Shown here: positions 9,513 through 19,652 of the stretch, piece after piece
Numbering within the stretch: the first letter of the stretch is position 1
Layout: each line of letters begins with the position of its first letter
From: Paenibacillus sp. SYP-B4298
Lineage (GTDB): Bacteria > Bacillota > Bacilli > Paenibacillales > Paenibacillaceae
Reading direction: 5' to 3'
Assembly (NCBI RefSeq): GCF_027627475.1
Contig: NZ_CP115484.1
Span: forward strand, 3,084,001 to 3,148,000
DNA length: 64,000 nucleotides
Notes under the pieces: model-generated
Told to the model about the DNA's origin: nothing
The model's input: the letters and a program-made list of their open reading frames with translations, nothing else
Database searches by the model: none
Position numbers and translations under genes: made by a program

Positions 9513-10791
9513 CAGTCACCTTCACGCGACATAGCTGTCCGATCAGCTCCTCCGAGCCTTCGAATACGAGCTGCAGATAGTTGCCCGAGTAGCCCATAAT
9601 GTAGCCGGTGCCCGGCGCACCCTTATAGTCACGTTCCGGTATAACATCCAGCACTTGTCCGACAAATTGCTCTGCATAGGCAAGCTGCATCCGCTCGGAC
9701 AGATCGATCAACCGATGGACGCGTTCATTCTTGACCTCCTCGTCCACCTGATCCTCCATACGCGCAGCCGGAGTGCCCGTCCGCTTGGAGTACGGGAATA
9801 CATGCATCTCCGCAAAGCCCAACTGCTCCATGAAGCGGTAGCCCTCCTCGAACATCTCGTCCGTCTCGCCCGGAAAGCCCACGATGACATCGGTCGTAAT
9901 CGCTACGCCAGGCATCGCTTCGTGCAGCAGCCGGATTTTCTCCGCGAACTCTGCTGTTGTATATTTGCGGCGCATCCGCTTCAGCACATCATCATTGCCT
10001 GCCTGCAGCGGGATGTGCAGATGATGGCACATTTTGTCCGAACGGTTCAGCACCTCAATCATTTTCTCGTCAATCTGACTGGCCTCGATCGAGCTGATCC
10101 GTATCCGCTCCAGACCATCCACCTTGTCCAGATCCTCCAGCAGATCGGACAGACGGTAGTTGTCCAGATCATCTCCATAGCCGCCCGTATGAATGCCCGT
10201 CAGCACGATCTCCTTGTAGCCTGCAGCCACAAGCTGACGCGCCTGATTCAGCACGCTCTGCGCCTCACGACTGCGCGACAAGCCCCGCGACCATGGAATG
10301 ATGCAGAAGGTGCAGAAGTTGTTGCAGCCCTCCTGAATTTTCAAGAACGCGCGCGTGCGCTCGGCAAAATCCGGCACATCCAGCTCCTCGAACTGGCGGG
10401 TCTTCATAATGTTGCGCACCGCATTGACCGGCTTGCGCTCGGTATGAATCTGTTGGACGAAGTCCATCAGCTTCTCGCGATCCTGCGTGCCGATCACCAG
10501 ATCGACGCCGGGAATCGCCAGAATCTCGGCCGGGGATGTCTGCGCATAGCAGCCAGTCACCGCGATGATCGCATCCGGGTTGCGGCGCACTGCACGGCGA
10601 ATAATCTGCCGACTTTTCTTGTCCCCTGTATTCGTCACCGTACATGTATTAATCAGGTATACGTCAGCGGTCGATTCAAAATCAACCTGCTCATACCCTT
10701 CGTTTTTGAACAGTTGCCAGATGGCCTCCGTATCATAAAAGTTCACTTTACAGCCCAGTGTATAAAAAGCTACAGATGGCATGGTCTTCAT
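9424..10791 (-). CDS. mtaB: tRNA t6A37 methylthiotransferase MtaB
   Basis: Radical-SAM methylthiotransferase that converts t6A37 to ms2t6A37 in tRNAs reading ANN codons. Domains in order: N-terminal MTTase domain (YTLGCKVN, NTCTVTN, VTGCYAQ, supplying the three cysteines of the auxiliary cluster), radical SAM core with CNNFCTFC near residue 160, C-terminal TRAM-like region. ATG at 10791 overlaps the rsmE stop as ATGA, implying coupling; the internal ATG at 10782 (MPSVAFYT) aligns better with homologues and may be the true start. The last codons are duplicated just downstream. Length 455 residues is normal. Confidence 0.95.
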   Translation of the reverse strand: MKTMPSVAFYTLGCKVNFYDTEAIWQLFKNEGYEQVDFESTADVYLINTCTVTNTGDKKSRQIIRRAVRRNPDAIIAVTGCYAQTSPAEILAIPGVDLVIGTQDREKLMDFVQQIHTERKPVNAVRNIMKTRQFEELDVPDFAERTRAFLKIQEGCNNFCTFCIIPWSRGLSRSREAQSVLNQARQLVAAGYKEIVLTGIHTGGYGDDLDNYRLSDLLEDLDKVDGLERIRISSIEASQIDEKMIEVLNRSDKMCHHLHIPLQAGNDDVLKRMRRKYTTAEFAEKIRLLHEAMPGVAITTDVIVGFPGETDEMFEEGYRFMEQLGFAEMHVFPYSKRTGTPAARMEDQVDEEVKNERVHRLIDLSERMQLAYAEQFVGQVLDVIPERDYKGAPGTGYIMGYSGNYLQLVFEGSEELIGQLCRVKVTEAGVNECRGQLVRVMESQPAASGLRVSAG

Positions 10792-11561
10792 GCTCCTCCC
10801 ATCTCATTGGATTCGTACATCAGACAGGTCAGCCCTACGAGCGCCGCTGTCTCTGTCCGCAATATTCGCTTGCCAAGACCCGCGAGCTGCGCGCCGCCTG
10901 CCAGCGCCTGCTCAGCCTCCTGCGAGGTGAACCCGCCCTCTGGCCCTACGACGAGCAGGATGGACGCCTCTTGGCTCTCGCCGCGGCTGCGGTGAAATGA
11001 CCGTGCCGCATCAGCGATGCCGCTGCCTGCGGCTCCGCCCTCCTTCTCATAGCAGAACAACACCAGATCGAACTCCGCCATCCGCTGCAGCAACTGCTTC
11101 CAACTATGCACCTCGCCGATATGCGGAATGATCTCGCGATGCGCCTGCTCGGCAGCCTCCTTGGCAATCTTGCTCCAGCGCTGCCGACGCTTCTCCTCTT
11201 TCTTGCCGTCATACTGAACGATGCTGCGATCCGATTGGAAGGGGATGAAAGCCGCAGCTCCCACCTCTGTTCCCTTCTGAATGACCGTCTCCAGCTTGTC
11301 CCCCTTGGGCAGACTCTGGGCGACCGTCACCTTCCACAGCGGCTCAGCGGACGCCCCCAGCCACTCGGTAATGTCCGCCTCAGCCTGTCCAGCTTGCAGC
11401 AGCGTCAGCTTAGCCCTAGCAGACTTGCCCAGGCCATCGCAGACGATAATCTCATCTCCGGCCTTCATGCGCATCACCTTGAGCAGATGATGGGCATCCT
11501 CGCCATCTATCATTACTGTATGTTCTCCGAATTGCTCCGGCGCAATAAAGTATCGCTGCAT
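10788..11561 (-). CDS. rsmE: 16S rRNA (uracil-1498-N3)-methyltransferase RsmE
   Basis: SPOUT-class methyltransferase that modifies U1498 in the decoding region of 16S rRNA. Visible: N-terminal MQRYFIAPEQ and HHLLKVMRMKAGDEI (PUA-like part), KGDKLETVIQKGTEVG, and the knot signature VVGPEGGFTSQEAE ... LGKRILRTETA near the C-terminus. 257 residues, normal. It sits between a site-2 protease gene and mtaB, the same prmA-rsmE-mtaB order as in Bacillus subtilis (yqeT-yqeU-yqeV), and its stop overlaps the mtaB start. Confidence 0.95.
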   Translation of the reverse strand: MQRYFIAPEQFGEHTVMIDGEDAHHLLKVMRMKAGDEIIVCDGLGKSARAKLTLLQAGQAEADITEWLGASAEPLWKVTVAQSLPKGDKLETVIQKGTEVGAAAFIPFQSDRSIVQYDGKKEEKRRQRWSKIAKEAAEQAHREIIPHIGEVHSWKQLLQRMAEFDLVLFCYEKEGGAAGSGIADAARSFHRSRGESQEASILLVVGPEGGFTSQEAEQALAGGAQLAGLGKRILRTETAALVGLTCLMYESNEMGGA

Positions 11562-11652
11562 ATCGCCAATCCCTCATTTGTTCAAGTTCCAAGCTTCATC
11601 ATACACGTTTTGCGCTGCATATGCCACACTTAATGTTTTTCCTGCCGCCAGC

Positions 11653-12369
11653 TTAGCGCATGAACGTCAGGATGAACTGCGTCCAGTCTACCGGGGCAAA
11701 AACCAGCTCCAGCATCGACTGAAACGCTCCCCGAATCGGCCCGGACAGCGCAAACAGCGGATCGAGCGTCACCGCGCGCAGCGGTGGAATGAATACGATG
11801 AGCAGGAAAATAAACATTCCCCACTGCTCCTGCTGCTCCAAGCGCAGGCGCACGCGCTGTGGCAGCACATCGGAGATGATGCGGTAGCCATCAAGCGGCG
11901 GCAGCGGAATCAGGTTGAACAGAAACAGCAGCAAATTCATCGTAATCAAATAATATAAAAAGTGAACCAGCGCCTTTGTCACCCCCGGCGAGCCGGCATA
12001 CAGCAGCTCCGCCTGGTTGAGCGCATAGACAGCCGTGATGCCGATGATCGCCAGCAGCAGATTGCTGAGCGGGCCGGCCGCAGAGACGATAATCCCCATC
12101 ACACGCGGATGCTTGAAGCGATTCCGGTTGACCGGAACCGGCCGCGCCCAGCCGAAGCCCGCTATCAGAATGAGCAGTGTGCCGACCACATCCAGATGCG
12201 CGCGCGGGTCCAGTGTCACCCGCCCTTCGTTGTACGCGGTGCGGTCGCCGAACTTGTAGGCGGAATAGGCATGCGCCCATTCATGCACGCTGAACGCAAT
12301 GATCAGCACGAGCACGATGAACGGCAGATCCTCCAGCGGATACCATGTCCAGCGTTCCAGCAGCTCCAC
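11653..12369 (-). CDS. site-2 protease family (M50) membrane metalloprotease
   Basis: Multi-pass membrane zinc protease of the M50 family. The zinc motif HEWAH lies in the first membrane segment ([17 protein letters not shown]) and the third ligand motif [12 protein letters not shown] in a later one. Five to six hydrophobic segments over 238 residues with no PDZ domain, so it belongs to the small YwhC/YydH-like group rather than RseP. It starts with GTG four bases after the prmA stop and is inserted between prmA and rsmE compared with Bacillus. The substrate cannot be deduced. Confidence 0.88.
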   Translation of the reverse strand: MELLERWTWYPLEDLPFIVLVLIIAFSVHEWAHAYSAYKFGDRTAYNEGRVTLDPRAHLDVVGTLLILIAGFGWARPVPVNRNRFKHPRVMGIIVSAAGPLSNLLLAIIGITAVYALNQAELLYAGSPGVTKALVHFLYYLITMNLLLFLFNLIPLPPLDGYRIISDVLPQRVRLRLEQQEQWGMFIFLLIVFIPPLRAVTLDPLFALSGPIRGAFQSMLELVFAPVDWTQFILTFMR

Positions 12370-12372
12370 GGA

Positions 12373-13359
12373 CTACACCTGCGGCTTTCTTGCCACGAAG
12401 GCAATCCAGTTATCCTCGCGGTAGCGCTCCAGCACCTCAAAGCCCGATGCTGCCAGCCCCTCCTCCACCGCGGATTCCTTGTTCTCGTAGATGCCAGAAG
12501 CGATATAGATGCCGCCCGGCTTCAGCGCCGCATAGACATCATCGACGAACAGCAATATAATTTCGGCCAGAATGTTGGCCACAATCAGATCCACGGGCAC
12601 CTGAACATTTAATTCCGGCGCGCCTGCTGCTCCGCTGTTCCGGGCATTGATGACGCCCAGCAGATCGCTCAGATGCACCTGCACACGGCTCTCCAGCCGA
12701 TTCAGCTTCACATTCTCGGTCGCGCTGCTCACAGCTATCGGGTCCAGATCGAGCGCCAGCACGCGATCCGCGCCCAACTGGCACGCCCCGATAGCCAGAA
12801 TGCCTGAGCCGGTGCCGACATCAATGACGGACTCTCCGCCCTGAATCACCTTCTCCAGCGTCCGCAGACATAAGGCCGTCGTCGGATGGGTGCCCGTACC
12901 GAAGGCCATGCCCGGATCAAGCTCGATGATCGCCTCTCCTTCGCTCGGCTCGTACTCCTCCCAGGTTGGCTTGATCGTCAGCCGATCCGATACACGCAGC
13001 GGCTTGAAATATTGCTTCCATGCCTCCGACCAGTCCTCCTCGTCCACCATAGCCTGCGCGATCGTATAGTCGCCAGGCTCAATGCCGAACTCGCGCAGCC
13101 CGTCGATCTGCTCGCGCAGTTGACGCTCCAGCGCCACCATATCCGTTCCTTCCAGGAAGTAGCCCTTAATCTCCGCCTGACCCTCAGGAATATCATTCAG
13201 CGGATGCTCGTACCATTGTCCCAGCGAGGTATCCCGCTTGCGATTCAACGTCCCGGATTCCTCGATGGATACCCCGTCCGCATCCAGCTCATGCAAAAAA
13301 TTCGTAATCATCTCAATCGACTGCTCGGAAGTCGAGATCGTTATTTCATGCCACTTCAA
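12373..13359 (-). CDS. prmA: ribosomal protein L11 methyltransferase PrmA
   Basis: Trimethylates lysines and the N-terminus of ribosomal protein L11 using SAM. N-terminal substrate-recognition domain (MKWHEITI, LREFGIEPGDYTI), then the catalytic core with LDPGMAFGTGTHPTT, motif I VIDVGTGSGILAIGA and the NILAEIILLF post-motif IV. 328 residues, slightly longer than Bacillus because of an Ala/Gly-rich insertion (VINARNSGAAGAPELN). Start is TTG at 13359, supported by AGGAGGAAG nine bases upstream. First gene of the prmA-protease-rsmE-mtaB group; a weak promoter (TTGTGC-17-TAAAAT) can be proposed in the 250 bases upstream. Confidence 0.95.
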   Translation of the reverse strand: MKWHEITISTSEQSIEMITNFLHELDADGVSIEESGTLNRKRDTSLGQWYEHPLNDIPEGQAEIKGYFLEGTDMVALERQLREQIDGLREFGIEPGDYTIAQAMVDEEDWSEAWKQYFKPLRVSDRLTIKPTWEEYEPSEGEAIIELDPGMAFGTGTHPTTALCLRTLEKVIQGGESVIDVGTGSGILAIGACQLGADRVLALDLDPIAVSSATENVKLNRLESRVQVHLSDLLGVINARNSGAAGAPELNVQVPVDLIVANILAEIILLFVDDVYAALKPGGIYIASGIYENKESAVEEGLAASGFEVLERYREDNWIAFVARKPQV

Positions 13360-13491
13360 CTTTGCTTCCTCCTCTATGTACTGCCCCTATAATGCTATCT
13401 ATTTTACACCAGATGGCGCAGAGGCACAAAGCATTAAAGCATGTTCTTGTGCTACCCTACACAGACGGTTAGAGCCGCCTTATGAGGTAGA

Positions 13492-13532
13492 CACAAAAAC
13501 TCTCCCCCAAGCAACCAGCTTGAAAGGGAGAG
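13492..13532 (-). terminator. intrinsic terminator ending the dnaK/dnaJ transcription unit
   Basis: Nested stem: CTCTCCC (13500-13506) pairs with GGGAGAG (13526-13532) and CAAGC with GCTTG inside it; on the minus strand it is followed by TTTTTGTG. It lies 86 bases after the stop of the second small coupled gene and before prmA, so prmA must have its own promoter. Confidence 0.85.
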
Positions 13533-13617
13533 CTGCTTTACATACTGCTGTTGGATTACTGCCGCTGGACTGCCCCAAGGGCATGGCTTTCCGCGACCGG
13601 TACCGCTGCACCGCCGC

Positions 13618-13812
13618 TCACTCTCTAGCGGTGCCGCCACTATCATCTATGACATGCAGCGCCCGCTCCAGCAGCTCGGCAGATACCTCCGCCGTCAACG
13701 TCATGCCATCATCGCCGCCCATACTCGGCCGCAGACGCAGCGATTGCAGCTTCAGCTCGGCTTCCCTGGCCTGCCGCTGCGCGCTAAATACCGCTTGCAC
13801 CTGCTCCATCAT
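13618..13812 (-). CDS. hypothetical protein, coupled small gene B after dnaJ
   Basis: 64-residue acidic, Leu/Glu-rich, helix-prone protein (MMEQVQAVFSAQRQAREAEL...); ends LLERALHVIDDSGG. No recognised family and no membrane segment. Its ATG overlaps the stop of the preceding small gene as ATGA, so the two are probably translated as a pair. A frameshift splitting one gene is an alternative, but the overlap is exactly the common coupling type. It is the last gene before the intrinsic terminator at 13492-13532. Confidence 0.6.
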   Translation of the reverse strand: MMEQVQAVFSAQRQAREAELKLQSLRLRPSMGGDDGMTLTAEVSAELLERALHVIDDSGGTARE

Positions 13813-13976
13813 AGCTGCTGCCGACGGTCGGCCTTTGCTGCGCGCTCCTGCGCCTCAAGATCCTCCGCATCAGCCTGCTCCGCGGAGAACTCCACATCCT
13901 CCGCTGCTGCAACCGGCAGCTTGCCGTTACGATTCTTGCTTGCTGTGCTGAATGTTATCGCTTCTGATTGTTTCAT
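13809..13976 (-). CDS. hypothetical protein, coupled small gene A after dnaJ
   Basis: 55-residue protein beginning MKQSEAITFSTASKNRNGKL and ending in an acidic/Ala-rich helix (VEFSAEQADAEDLEAQERAA). ATG at 13976 was chosen because AAGGAGG lies 11 bases upstream; a longer TTG-initiated frame to 14009 reads through that ribosome binding site. It starts just after the hairpin at 14027-14060 that follows dnaJ. No recognised domain. Translationally coupled to the next small gene by ATGA. Confidence 0.6.
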   Translation of the reverse strand: MKQSEAITFSTASKNRNGKLPVAAAEDVEFSAEQADAEDLEAQERAAKADRRQQL

Positions 13977-14026
13977 GCGTAGCCAAGCCTCCTTGGTTGT
14001 AATCGCCAAACGTCATTATTGTTAAA

Positions 14027-14060
14027 CAGAAACAGGCGGAATATGCTCCGCCTGTTTCTG
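14027..14060 (-). terminator. strong hairpin after dnaJ (partial terminator or processing site)
   Basis: Perfect 14-bp stem: 14027-14040 pairs with 14047-14060, loop of six (ATATGC). On the minus strand it is followed only by TTTAAC, a poor U-tract, so it may let transcription through to the two small genes or act as a 3' stabiliser of the dnaJ message. Confidence 0.65.
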
Positions 14061-14076
14061 ACAATATCCGCCGGGA

Positions 14077-15195
14077 CTACTCGCCGCGGAATGCTTTTTT
14101 CATTTTCTCGAAGAGCGATTCATGATGCTCCTGCGGCGCCTCGTTATTCATGCCTGAGAACTGGCGCAGCAGCTCCTTCTGCTCGTCGGTCAGCTTGGTC
14201 GGCGTGACGACCGTCACCTTAACATGCTGATCGCCCTGTCCATAGCCGCGCAGTCGCGGCACCCCTTTGCCCTTGAGTCGGAAATAGGTGCCTGTCTGTG
14301 TGCCCGCCGGAATTTTCAGCTTCACCTTCTCCGTCAGCGTCGGAATCTCGATCTCATCGCCGAGCGCTGCCTGGGCAAATGTTAGCGGATATTCGCAATA
14401 GATGTCGTCGCCATCGCGCTCGAAGAAATCATGAGGCTTGACGCGAATGACGATGTACAGGTCGCCCGATGGGCCGCCGCGCAAGCCAGCCTCTCCTTCG
14501 CCAGACAGACGAATTTGTGCGCCCTCGTCCACACCTGCCGGAATCTTCACATGAATCTTGCGTTGCTTCTTCACCTTGCCTGCGCCCTGGCACGTCGTAC
14601 AGCGATCCTTGATCACCTTGCCCGTGCCGGAGCAGTTCGTACAGGCGCGACGGTTCACGATGCGTCCGAACGGCGTGTTCTGCACGACCTCCTGCTGTCC
14701 GGACCCGTGACAGACGCCGCATGTCTCCGGCCTTGTGCCCGGCTTCGCTCCGGAGCCATGACAGGTATCACAGCTCTCGGTTCGCGGAATCTGAATATCC
14801 GTCTCCTTGCCGAATACCGCTTCCTTGAATTCAATCGTCATCGTATATTGCAGATCATTGCCGCGCTGCGGCGCATTCGGATCGCGCCGTCCGCCGCCGC
14901 CGCCAAAGAACATATCGAAAATATCGCCGAAGCCGCCGAAATCTCCGCCTCCGCCTCCGCCAAAGCCCTGATTCGGATCCACATGTCCGTAGCGGTCATA
15001 GGTCGCCCGTTTCTGGCCATCGCTTAGCACATCATAGGCTTCCTTGACCTCCTTGAACCGCTCCTCCGCATCCGGCGCCTTATTGACGTCTGGATGGTAT
15101 TGCCGCGCCAGCTTCCGATATGATTTCTTAATATCATCCTCAGAGGCGTCCTTGCCGATCCCAAGCACCTCGTAATAATCCCGTTTCTCCGCCAA
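14077..15195 (-). CDS. dnaJ: molecular chaperone DnaJ (Hsp40)
   Basis: Co-chaperone that stimulates DnaK ATPase and delivers unfolded clients. Domains in order: J-domain residues 1-70 with the HPD motif (YHPDVNKAP), Gly/Phe-rich linker ([15 protein letters not shown]), the zinc domain with four CxxCxGxG repeats ([32 protein letters not shown]), then the C-terminal substrate-binding region. 372 residues, normal. Starts with TTG at 15195 after GGGGGTGA. Last chaperone gene of the hrcA-grpE-dnaK-dnaJ operon. Confidence 0.97.
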   Translation of the reverse strand: MAEKRDYYEVLGIGKDASEDDIKKSYRKLARQYHPDVNKAPDAEERFKEVKEAYDVLSDGQKRATYDRYGHVDPNQGFGGGGGGDFGGFGDIFDMFFGGGGGRRDPNAPQRGNDLQYTMTIEFKEAVFGKETDIQIPRTESCDTCHGSGAKPGTRPETCGVCHGSGQQEVVQNTPFGRIVNRRACTNCSGTGKVIKDRCTTCQGAGKVKKQRKIHVKIPAGVDEGAQIRLSGEGEAGLRGGPSGDLYIVIRVKPHDFFERDGDDIYCEYPLTFAQAALGDEIEIPTLTEKVKLKIPAGTQTGTYFRLKGKGVPRLRGYGQGDQHVKVTVVTPTKLTDEQKELLRQFSGMNNEAPQEHHESLFEKMKKAFRGE

Positions 15196-15247
15196 TGCAA
15201 GTCACCCCCAACTGGTTCATGCCGGTTCAACCCCCATTCACAAGCGC

Positions 15248-15285
15248 AAACGGTTGCTGCCGTTGGTAGACGGACACAACCGTTT
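15248..15285 (-). other. dnaK-dnaJ intercistronic stem-loop 1
   Basis: AAACGGTTG (15248-15256) pairs with CAACCGTTT (15277-15285); an inner CCGT/ACGG pair shortens the loop. No U-tract on either strand. It lies close to the dnaJ ribosome binding site and could affect mRNA processing or dnaJ translation. Confidence 0.55.
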
Positions 15286-15342
15286 CACGTAGAAATATAA
15301 GCCAAAATAAGGGCAAAACCTATTCTTCCTTATATTTCAACG

Positions 15343-15372
15343 AAGGTCAAAGCCGATACGGACTTTGACCTT
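15343..15372 (-). other. dnaK-dnaJ intercistronic stem-loop 2
   Basis: AAGGTCAAAG (15343-15352) pairs with CTTTGACCTT (15363-15372), with CCG/CGG stacked inside and a three-base loop. It begins about 30 bases after the dnaK stop and lacks a U-tract, so it looks like a stabilising or processing structure rather than a terminator. Confidence 0.6.
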
Positions 15373-15401
15373 GCGTGATCATGGGCAGTTAAGCTCATGC
15401 T

Positions 15402-17249
<1,848 letters not shown>

Positions 17250-17266
17250 TCATTGTCCATTGCACG

Positions 17267-17854
17267 TTAGCCGCTTACTTTTACCATCGCAGGCCGCAAT
17301 ACTTTATCTTTTAACATATAACCGCGTTGAACCTCTTCAACAACAATACCTTCCTCATGCTCATCGGATTCCACCTGCATAATGGCTTGATGGAAGTCCG
17401 GGTTGAACGGCTGGCCTACAGTCTCCATCTGGGCAAGCCCTTCCTGCTGGAGAACCTGGTTGAACTGGCGGAAGATCATATCGACACCTTTAATGAAAGA
17501 GTCCTTGTCCTCCGCTGTCTGGGCAGCGCTGAGTGCACGCTCGAAGTTGTCAATTACCGGAAGAAGCTCAGTAATCAGCTTCATAGAAGCGTACTGCGCC
17601 AGCTCCTCCTTCTCCTTGATCGTGCGACGGCGATAGTTGTCGAAGTCTGCCTGAGCACGCAGCGCGCGCTGCTGGGCATCCTCCACCTGCTTATGCAGTT
17701 CATTCAGTCTAACGTCATCTTCCTCTGTAGAGGAAGAGTCTTGCGAAGCGGTTGTCTGCTCCTCCGCCTCTATCTCCTCAGCCGCCTGCGCGGTCTGTTC
17801 GATTTCCTCATTCACCGTCTCTTGCTCGTTGACGATGTCCTTATTCGTGGTCAC
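17267..17854 (-). CDS. grpE: nucleotide exchange factor GrpE
   Basis: Releases ADP from DnaK. A disordered Glu/Gln-rich N-terminus (about 55 residues), a long coiled coil (LHKQVEDAQQRALRAQADFDNYRRR) and the C-terminal beta domain with the signature FNPDFHQAIMQVESDEHEEG ... VLRPAMVKVS. 195 residues. Start is GTG at 17854, with AGGAGGTGA upstream. Second gene of the heat-shock operon, 32 bases before dnaK. Confidence 0.96.
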   Translation of the reverse strand: MTTNKDIVNEQETVNEEIEQTAQAAEEIEAEEQTTASQDSSSTEEDDVRLNELHKQVEDAQQRALRAQADFDNYRRRTIKEKEELAQYASMKLITELLPVIDNFERALSAAQTAEDKDSFIKGVDMIFRQFNQVLQQEGLAQMETVGQPFNPDFHQAIMQVESDEHEEGIVVEEVQRGYMLKDKVLRPAMVKVSG

Positions 17855-17885
17855 GAATGCTTCACCTCCTTATTATAGTCCAATC

Positions 17886-18914
17886 TTATTTATACCATTT
17901 GCCGAGCAAGACAGCCATATCCTTGGACAGGACATCCAGCAGACTGATCACCTTGCCGTATTCCATCCGGGTCGGACCCAGTATGCCAATCGTGCCAAGC
18001 GAGTGGCCATCGATGGTATACGTAGCTGTAATGAGCGAGCAGTTGGTAATGGCTTCATGATTATTTTCAGAGCCGATCTTCACCTGAATGCCTCCAGGGG
18101 AGGATGAAACCAGCTTGAGCAGTGCAGGCTGCTCATCGAACAGCTCCAGCAGCGTCTTGACCTTGTCAACGTCCTTGAACTCCGGCTGAATCAGCATATT
18201 GGAGGTGCCGCTCACGATGACGCGGCTGTCACTCTCGCTGGAAGTAAGCACATTGCTGACAATATTCATGAAGTCCTCATAATGGCTCACATATCGACCC
18301 AGCTCCTGCCCAATCTCCGAGTACAGGCGGGAACGAAGCCGGGCAAACGGAACGCCGGCCAGCTTCTCGTTCAAGATGCGAGTTACCTTCTCCATCTCCG
18401 ACATATCTATTCCGCTTGGAATCGATACCGTCCGGTTCTCGACGTGTCCGGTATTGGTTACGATGATCGCGACTGCTGTGTTCTCGTTCAGCGGCACCAA
18501 TTGAAAATGCTTCAGCGTATTGCTGAACGTCTCCGGCCCGAGCACGATGGATGTATAGTTTGTCATATTAGACAAAATAGTTGCCGCATGCTGTATGACC
18601 TGCTCCATCTGATTCATCTTGTCCGCCAGGAAGGTACGGATTCGATCCAGCTCCTGTTCGCTTACCTCTCCGAGCTTGACGAGATGATCAACATAATAGC
18701 GGTAGCCTTTGGTGGAAGGGACACGCCCCGCAGAAGTATGCGGCTGCTCCAAAAAGCCCAAATCCTCAAGGTCCGCCATCTCATTGCGTATGGTGGCCGG
18801 ACTAAAGCCTACGCCGCCCCGCTTGGAAATACTGCGCGAGCCGACAGGTTCTGCTGAACGGATGTAATCGTCCACGATCGCATTGAGAATCATTTTTTGC
18901 CTTTCAGTCAGCAT
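17886..18914 (-). CDS. hrcA: heat-inducible transcription repressor HrcA
   Basis: Repressor of class I heat-shock genes; binds the CIRCE operator and is kept active by GroEL. N-terminal winged helix (MLTERQKMILNAIVDDYIRS, GVGFSPATIRNEMADLEDLG), then GAF-like and dimerisation regions (VPLNENTAVAIIVTNTGHVE, SIGILGPTRMEY-like GTIGILGPTRMEYGKVI). 342 residues, normal. First gene of the operon, directly behind the CIRCE element, so autoregulated. Confidence 0.97.
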   Translation of the reverse strand: MLTERQKMILNAIVDDYIRSAEPVGSRSISKRGGVGFSPATIRNEMADLEDLGFLEQPHTSAGRVPSTKGYRYYVDHLVKLGEVSEQELDRIRTFLADKMNQMEQVIQHAATILSNMTNYTSIVLGPETFSNTLKHFQLVPLNENTAVAIIVTNTGHVENRTVSIPSGIDMSEMEKVTRILNEKLAGVPFARLRSRLYSEIGQELGRYVSHYEDFMNIVSNVLTSSESDSRVIVSGTSNMLIQPEFKDVDKVKTLLELFDEQPALLKLVSSSPGGIQVKIGSENNHEAITNCSLITATYTIDGHSLGTIGILGPTRMEYGKVISLLDVLSKDMAVLLGKWYK

Positions 18915-18960
18915 TTCGAACCCCTCCCATCAATATACAATGATCCTCTCATCTCCCTCG

Positions 18961-18987
18961 TTAGCACTCATTGAGCTAGAGTGCTAA
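18961..18987 (-). promoter_or_regulatory. CIRCE operator (HrcA binding site)
   Basis: TTAGCACTC (18961-18969), nine-base spacer, GAGTGCTAA (18979-18987): a perfect match to the CIRCE consensus. It lies about 45 bases before the hrcA start and just downstream of the operon's -10 box, where bound HrcA would block initiation. Confidence 0.97.
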
Positions 18988-18998
18988 TCGTTATTACA

Positions 18999-19028
18999 AA
19001 AATACCAAACCAACTCGAGCGTTGTCAA
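18999..19028 (-). promoter_or_regulatory. sigma-A promoter of hrcA-grpE-dnaK-dnaJ
   Basis: Minus strand -35 TTGACA (19023-19028), 18-base spacer, -10 TATTTT (18999-19004). The CIRCE operator starts 11 bases downstream, overlapping the expected transcription start. Confidence 0.8.
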
Positions 19029-19087
19029 GTCAGTTCAGCATTTTAACTGGCATATTTTATGCGGAAGCCGCTAGCATGGCATCGCTG

Positions 19088-19552
19088 CTATTCGAGCACG
19101 CGCAATACCGCAATCTCATCACAGGCATGCTGCTTCGGACAATTCACACAGTCCGTCCATACCTTCTCCGGGAAAATCTCTTTGTCCACGACATGGAAGC
19201 CGTTCTTGAGGAAGAAGCTGACCTCATAGGTGAGCGCCATCACCTTGGGCAGCCCTTGCCGCCCCGCCTCCTCCAGCAGCTTCTCCATCAGCTTGCTGCC
19301 GATTCCTTGCCCCTTATGTCCATCTGTAATCCCCAGCGAGCGAATCTCGACCAGATCAGCGCCGAGCTGGAACAAGGAGCCGCAGCCCACAATCTGCTCA
19401 TCAATCTCGGCTACGACAAAGGTGTCAATTAGTCTGGAGAGAGCCTGGCGCGACCTCGGAAGCATAATTCCTTTTTGCGCATAATCCTCAATCAGTTCGT
19501 ATAAAGCCTCCACATCTGCCTCCGTAGCCTTCCTGCACACAACCGTCTGCAT
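19088..19552 (-). CDS. GNAT N-acetyltransferase, ArgA-like
   Basis: Acetyl-CoA dependent acyltransferase. 154 residues from ATG 19552, chosen because GGAGGGAAGCA precedes it; the longer frame to 19576 lacks a binding site. Motif A of the GNAT fold is visible as RSLGITDGHKGQGIGSKLME, with the later LTYEVSFFLKNGFHVVDKEIFPEKVWTDC block found in the stand-alone ArgA-type acetyltransferases (N-acetylglutamate synthase-like). Pathway role is inferred: no arginine genes are nearby. Confidence 0.82.
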   Translation of the reverse strand: MQTVVCRKATEADVEALYELIEDYAQKGIMLPRSRQALSRLIDTFVVAEIDEQIVGCGSLFQLGADLVEIRSLGITDGHKGQGIGSKLMEKLLEEAGRQGLPKVMALTYEVSFFLKNGFHVVDKEIFPEKVWTDCVNCPKQHACDEIAVLRVLE

Positions 19553-19613
19553 TGCTTCCCTCCACCTTGTTGACATCCTATCGCAACCTTCCTTCTCTAT
19601 AACAATATGAATA

Positions 19614-19642
19614 AATATACAACATAAGGTTTATATATTCAA
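19614..19642 (-). promoter_or_regulatory. sigma-A-type promoter of the GNAT gene
   Basis: Minus strand TTGAAT (19637-19642), 17-base spacer, TATATT (19614-19619), in an AT-rich gap about 60 bases before the start codon and after hemW. Confidence 0.6.
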
Positions 19643-19652
19643 TACTGTTTTT

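Noticed and set aside
13452-13646. 64-codon minus-strand frame after the dnaJ region
   Set aside because: It runs through the intrinsic terminator and overlaps a better-supported small gene.
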